Positions 7,701 through 9,586 of a stretch of 9,586 nucleotides of DNA are shown here, in pieces. Where the stretch lies: assembly GCA_007570905.1 (NCBI GenBank), contig RKSI01000049.1:1-9586 (forward strand). The letters run 5' to 3'. The notes beneath the pieces were generated by a model. It saw only the letters and a list, made by a program, of their open reading frames with translations. It was not told the DNA's origin and did not search any database. Position 1 is the stretch's first letter, and each line of letters begins with the position of its first letter. Made by a program: the position numbers and the translations under genes. This DNA comes from Gammaproteobacteria bacterium. GTDB taxonomy: Bacteria > Pseudomonadota > Gammaproteobacteria > Poriferisulfidales > Oxydemutatoraceae.

Positions 7701-8204
7701 TATGTAGTAGCGGTCGGCGAACAGCCCGGTCCAGAACGACAGCGCGCGGTCGAGGCGCTTGCGCTCGCCGTTCGCCAGCGCCTTGCCGATGTCGCCGCGC
7801 ACGCCGCCCGACAGCGCAATCAGGCCGTCGTTGCAGTCTTCCAGCCAGTCGCGCAGGATGTGCGGCGTGTCGTGTTCCTGGCCTTCAATGTAGGCGCGGC
7901 TGACGAGGCGCGTGAGATTGTGGTAGCCGCGCTCGTCGCCGCACAGCAGCACGATTTCATCGTCGGCGCCGTTGGCGTCGTCGGCGCGGATGTGCAGTTC
8001 GCAGCCGATGACGGGCTTGATGCCGTGTTCAATCGCCGCGCCGTAGAACTTGATGGCGGCGAACAGGTTGTTGAGGTCGGTCAGCGCCACCGCCGGCGTC
8101 GCGCGGCGCGCCGTTTCCTCCATCAATTCGGGGATGCGCAGCAGGCCGTCGCTGATGGAATAGCCGGTGTGCAGGTGCAGGTGGATGAACGGCGGTGTTT
8201 TCAT
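4746..8204 (-). CDS. dnaE: DNA polymerase III subunit alpha DnaE
   Basis: This is the catalytic subunit of the replicative polymerase. Seen in 1152 aa (E. coli 1160): the PHP domain opening HLHLHTGYSISDG (about 1-280); the C-family polymerase core with GPGRGSGAGSL (355-364), the catalytic aspartates D398 and D400 in PDFDVDF and D550 in KFDFLGL; the fingers region with ALYRPGPLQSGM, TYGVILYQEQVMQIA and GFNKSHSVAYA; an HhH-like YGMGAIRNVG (819-828); a probable beta-clamp motif QNDLF (905-909) where E. coli has QADMF; and an OB fold (about 985-1065, WLSGVIMNMRVRYTRQGK). All polymerase residues are present. The ATG at 8204 gives the family N-terminus, although the frame is open 121 codons further upstream through rnhB. 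There is no Shine-Dalgarno; the rnhB stop is 13 nt away, so coupling is likely. Next to rnhB as in E. coli, but followed by sdhC rather than accA. Confidence 0.98.
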   Translation of the reverse strand: MKTPPFIHLHLHTGYSISDGLLRIPELMEETARRATPAVALTDLNNLFAAIKFYGAAIEHGIKPVIGCELHIRADDANGADDEIVLLCGDERGYHNLTRLVSRAYIEGQEHDTPHILRDWLEDCNDGLIALSGGVRGDIGKALANGERKRLDRALSFWTGLFADRYYIELHNTGREGEKEYLQSALALAAKAALPVVATNDVRFLKRDDFESHEAKVCISQGHILADKRRPRRYSPEQYLKSDEEMAQLFGDVPSALENTVEIAARCTLELEFGKTLLPEFPLPEGETAAGKITADARAGLERRLAGVEPSAHEQYHRRLASELEIIANMGYESYFLIVADFIAWAKREGIPVGPGRGSGAGSLAAWALGITELDPIHYDLLFERFLNPERISMPDFDVDFCIDGRDRVIQYVVERYGRDRVSQIITFGSLGAKAAVRDVGRVLGHSYGFVDRIAKQIPNHLNITLDEALAQSRELTEWRRDDDDVRQILDDARKLEGLARNPGRHAGGVVISPTPAEDYTALYCEPGSRNAVTQFDMKDIEKIGLVKFDFLGLKTLTVIARAVAHLRERGAADIDIARIPLDDAKVYKLLRDGDTAAIFQLESEGIRRLMKNLKPDHFNDIVALVALYRPGPLQSGMSDEYAERKHDTARISYPHPDIEPILKPTYGVILYQEQVMQIARVLAGYTLGAADILRRAMGKKDTKEMAEQRTVFVKGAVARGVGKGTATRIFDLMEKFADYGFNKSHSVAYALLAYQTAWLKVNHPGAFMAAVMSADMDDTDKIVYLIGECRLMDIAVEPPDINRSEHGFAEVDGGGILYGMGAIRNVGAAAVDTIVAERGAGGAFSSLRDFCARLVPSIGKPLLETLIRAGTFDSVESDRGAMLHHLPRIYALAEQQANDRSTGQNDLFGEPPKESDGPPLDTAERISREQLLKMERDSLGLYLTDHPASWYAGELQSMTGMSLHEVKRLAGDAPANSAGENRTLWLSGVIMNMRVRYTRQGKAAFFTLDDGSGRLELALFDKDYAAYADMLSHDDIVVVEVYRNTYDNTREVSRWRTRTILTLDQARKRFSKNVQISIRAGAGADERLAGRLEESLSPFVEQGGCPVIVSLRTAEAATRLRFGDAWKVRPCEEMLCRLRRIDGVERVAFSY

Positions 8205-8217
8205 TGCGGCGGTTTTG

Positions 8218-9027
8218 TTATTTGGGCAGGCGTTGTTGCGCGGGTTGCCGGCGGGGTTCTTGCGGTTGCTGCTGCCGGGATTCCTGCAAGCGTTGCCGGC
8301 GGTGCTTTTGTGTATGTTGCCGCGGGCGTTGTTGCGGGCATTGTTGCCGGCGGTCTTGCGCGCGCTGTTGCGGGTGCTGTTGCGGGTGTTCCTGCGCGAG
8401 GGTTTCGCGGACGCCGCGGTAGCGCTTGCGGTGGATGTCGCAGGCGCCGTGGGTTTGCAGCGCGCGCAGGTGTTCGGGCGTGCCATAGCCCTTGTGCGCG
8501 GCGAAATTCCACGCCGGCCATGACGAATGCAGGCGCACCATCTGGCGGTCGCGCTCGGTCTTGGCAAGGATGGAGGCCGCTGAAATGCAGCCGACGCGGG
8601 CGTCTCCGCCGATGACCGCGCAACACGCGACGGCAGTCTCGGGGCGCCGGTTGCCGTCTATCAGCGCCAGTTGCGGCGCCACCTTCAGGCCGCGCAGCGC
8701 GCGCGACATCGCCAGCATTGTGGCGTTCAGGATGTTCAGTTCGTATATCTCGCCGACATCGGCGCTCGCCACCGCCCACGCCAGCGCGTCGCGCTTGATG
8801 GCGGCGGCAAGCGTCTGCCTTTGTTCGGCGCTGAGGGTCTTGGAGTCGGCGCAGCCTTCCACCGGCAGTTGCGGGTTGAGAATCACCGCCGCCGCGACCA
8901 CCGGCCCGGCGAGCGCGCCCCTGCCCGCCTCGTCCACGCCGGCGACAAGACGCCGCCCGAAGTCCGGCAGGCGCGCGCCCGCGGGGATGAGTGGCGGCCA
9001 GGCCGGGTTGGCGGGTGTCGTCGTCAT
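8218..9027 (-). CDS. rnhB: ribonuclease HII with a repetitive Gln/Arg/Pro-rich C-terminal tail
   Basis: RNase HII cleaves RNA in RNA-DNA hybrids and single ribonucleotides in DNA. Seen in 269 aa: LVAGVDEAGRGALAGPVV with catalytic D32 and E33, ADSKTLS (60-66), ALIDGN with D124, and AASILAKTERDR with D160, then HKGYGTPEH and IHRKRY at the end of the core. The core ends near residue 213, about the size of a whole E. coli RnhB. The remaining 56 residues are 14 tetrapeptides, typically xPQQ or xRRQ, which I do not recognise in this family. I chose the ATG at 9027: a good promoter lies just upstream, so the in-frame extension to an ATG at 9150 would lie before the transcript start. No Shine-Dalgarno is visible, and the transcript leader may be only about 20 nt. 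The core call is very secure; the tail's role is unknown. Confidence 0.96.
   Translation of the reverse strand: MTTTPANPAWPPLIPAGARLPDFGRRLVAGVDEAGRGALAGPVVAAAVILNPQLPVEGCADSKTLSAEQRQTLAAAIKRDALAWAVASADVGEIYELNILNATMLAMSRALRGLKVAPQLALIDGNRRPETAVACCAVIGGDARVGCISAASILAKTERDRQMVRLHSSWPAWNFAAHKGYGTPEHLRALQTHGACDIHRKRYRGVRETLAQEHPQQHPQQRAQDRRQQCPQQRPRQHTQKHRRQRLQESRQQQPQEPRRQPAQQRLPK
8221..8388 (-). repeat. 14 degenerate 12-nt tandem repeats at the 3' end of rnhB
   Basis: Read on the minus strand from 8388, the tract divides into 14 consecutive 12-nt units close to CGCCCGCAACAA. The first two are identical (CACCCGCAACAG) and the rest diverge mainly by point changes. Each unit encodes four residues in the rnhB frame, in order HPQQ, HPQQ, RAQD, RRQQ, CPQQ, RPRQ, HTQK, HRRQ, RLQE, SRQQ, QPQE, PRRQ, PAQQ, RLPK, followed at once by the TAA. 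Ten of the 14 have Gln at position 3. The tract has no stop codon in any of the six frames. Confidence 0.85.
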
Positions 9028-9051
9028 CGGGAGTGATTTTACACCCCACCC

Positions 9052-9080
9052 CTTATAATGCCGCGCCAATAGTGCATCAA
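9052..9080 (-). promoter_or_regulatory. sigma70-type promoter for rnhB (and probably dnaE onward)
   Basis: On the minus strand TTGATG (9080-9075, 4 of 6 to TTGACA) is followed after exactly 17 nt by TATAAG (9057-9052, 5 of 6 to TATAAT). Transcription would start near 9045, about 18 nt before the rnhB ATG. This is the best-formed promoter in the window and supports the short rnhB start. Confidence 0.55.
9054..9059 (+). promoter_or_regulatory. perfect TATAAT on the plus strand, possible -10 for the SnoaL-like gene
   Basis: TATAAT lies 126 nt before the plus-strand ATG and overlaps the minus-strand -10 of rnhB. The -35 position at 17 nt (GAGTGA) is poor, so it would need an activator or be accidental. 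If used, the leader would be about 120 nt and very GC-rich. Confidence 0.25.
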
Positions 9081-9174
9081 TGGCGCGCCGACACTGCGCC
9101 GGCGGCGTGTGGAGCGGCGCCGGCGGCACAGGCGGCGGCGCGGCGCACATTCACACAACCCAACACACGGTTTC

Positions 9175-9180
9175 GGGAGG
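9175..9180 (+). promoter_or_regulatory. strong Shine-Dalgarno for the SnoaL-like gene
   Basis: GGGAGG ends 5 nt before the ATG at 9186. It fixes the start of this gene, and is notable because most minus-strand genes here have weak or no ribosome sites. Confidence 0.8.
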
Positions 9181-9185
9181 CCGAC

Positions 9186-9586
9186 ATGGACAACAGGGAA
9201 ATTATCAGACAATTTGAGAAGATGTGGTGCGAGGGCGACCACGCGATCGCCAACGAGATTTTCGCCGCGAATGTTACTTTCAGAAGTTCACTCGGGGTGA
9301 CCAACTCGGGGCTGGACCGTTTCATTGACTATATTGACGGCGTTCGCAAGGCGCTGGAAAACTTTCGCTGCGAACTTGATGACATGATTTCGGAAGGAAA
9401 CAAGATAGCGGCGAAGATGCTTTTCTACGGCAAGCACCGCAACCCGATGTTCGGCGTGGAGGCGACCGGCAAGATTATCAAATGGGATGCGATTGCGTTC
9501 TTTGACATTCGGGACGGGAAGATACAGTCGCTGTGGTTTCTGGGCGATGTGGACGGGATACGGCGGCAGTTGAGACCGGAGGGGGG
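9186..9586 (+). CDS. SnoaL-like / ester cyclase family protein, 3' end cut by window edge
   Basis: 133 residues are visible, with no stop before the edge. The pattern fits the SnoaL-like polyketide cyclase/ester cyclase family (NTF2-like alpha+beta cone): FEKMWCEGDHAIANEIFAAN at about 10-29, then a G-x-x-x-F-x-x-Y-I-x-x-x-R region (42-54), DDMISEGNKIAAKMLFYGKH (65-84) with the family's conserved His at 84, TGKIIKWDAIAFFDIRDGKI (94-113), and W117...GD121, the site of the conserved Asp. The last visible residues (GIRRQLRPEG) match the family's usual C-terminus, so little is missing. Most such proteins have unknown substrates; a polyketide role should not be assumed. Codon use looks less GC-rich than its neighbours. 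It is the only gene on the plus strand and has a strong ribosome site. Confidence 0.82.
   Translation, partial: MDNREIIRQFEKMWCEGDHAIANEIFAANVTFRSSLGVTNSGLDRFIDYIDGVRKALENFRCELDDMISEGNKIAAKMLFYGKHRNPMFGVEATGKIIKWDAIAFFDIRDGKIQSLWFLGDVDGIRRQLRPEG

Larger units (their letters stand above)
9028..9185. other. divergent intergenic region between rnhB and the SnoaL-like gene
   Basis: 158 bp holding the rnhB promoter and the plus-strand TATAAT at the left, then a GC-rich stretch in which GCGCCGGCGGC occurs twice (9096-9106 and 9117-9127), then a less GC-rich CA-rich stretch ending in the ribosome site. I see no tRNA, small gene or clear operator palindrome in it. Confidence 0.6.

Noticed and set aside
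8221..8388. The regular repeat tract considered as a CRISPR array or attachment site.
   Set aside because: Units are 12 nt, contiguous and degenerate, with no spacers, and they are in frame with rnhB.
4977..8615. Two plus-strand open frames of about 600 codons each opposite dnaE (4977-6788 and 6789-8615).
   Set aside because: They mirror the dnaE codon pattern and show no domain features; conserved motifs are all on the minus strand.
9028..9150. A longer RNase HII starting at an ATG at 9150.
   Set aside because: The extra 41 residues match nothing in the family and the best promoter lies inside that stretch, downstream of the ATG.

Overview
The window looks like chromosomal DNA from a GC-rich proteobacterium, most likely a gammaproteobacterium. 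The grounds are the rnhB-dnaE pair, the sdhC-sdhD-sdhA-sdhB order followed directly by the SDH flavinylation factor sdhE, a YgfX-like membrane protein and a DUF1249 (YqiB) protein. SdhE, YgfX and YqiB are families I associate mainly with Gamma-/Betaproteobacteria. No species-level call is possible from the sequence alone.

Layout. Almost everything lies on the minus strand and reads right to left as one tight array: rnhB (RNase HII), dnaE (replicative polymerase alpha subunit), sdhC, sdhD, sdhA, sdhB (complete succinate dehydrogenase, complex II), sdhE (covalent FAD insertion), ygfX-like, and yqiB (cut by the left edge, probably lacking only a few C-terminal residues). Gaps are short or negative: rnhB/dnaE 13 nt, dnaE/sdhC 59 nt, sdhC/sdhD overlapping by a GTGA, sdhD/sdhA 14 nt, sdhA/sdhB 48 nt, ygfX/yqiB overlapping by an ATGA. 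A good sigma70-type promoter (4/6 and 5/6 hexamers, 17-nt spacer) lies just upstream of rnhB. A weak -10-like site lies before sdhC. I see no convincing terminator, so read-through from the replication genes into the respiratory genes is possible.

At the right edge a divergent plus-strand gene begins. It has a strong Shine-Dalgarno and encodes a SnoaL-like (ester cyclase family) protein that runs off the window. The 158-bp gap between it and rnhB is the only sizeable non-coding stretch; no gene-free stretch exceeds 300 bases.

How the genes fit together. SdhCDAB oxidises succinate to fumarate and passes electrons to quinone; SdhE is needed to attach FAD to SdhA. YgfX-like and YqiB sit in the same transcript, with YqiB apparently translationally coupled, which suggests but does not prove a link to the same complex or membrane. 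RnhB removes RNA from DNA and DnaE copies DNA.

The most unusual structure is a 168-bp tract at the 3' end of rnhB. It consists of 14 degenerate 12-nt units, adds a Gln/Arg/Pro-rich tetrapeptide-repeat tail to RNase HII, and has no stop codon in any of the six frames. Other points of interest are a DnaE PHP domain with a half-retained metal site, short repeat tracts inside sdhD and sdhE, and several unusual start codons. I found no evidence for a wholly new defence, mobile or CRISPR-like system.
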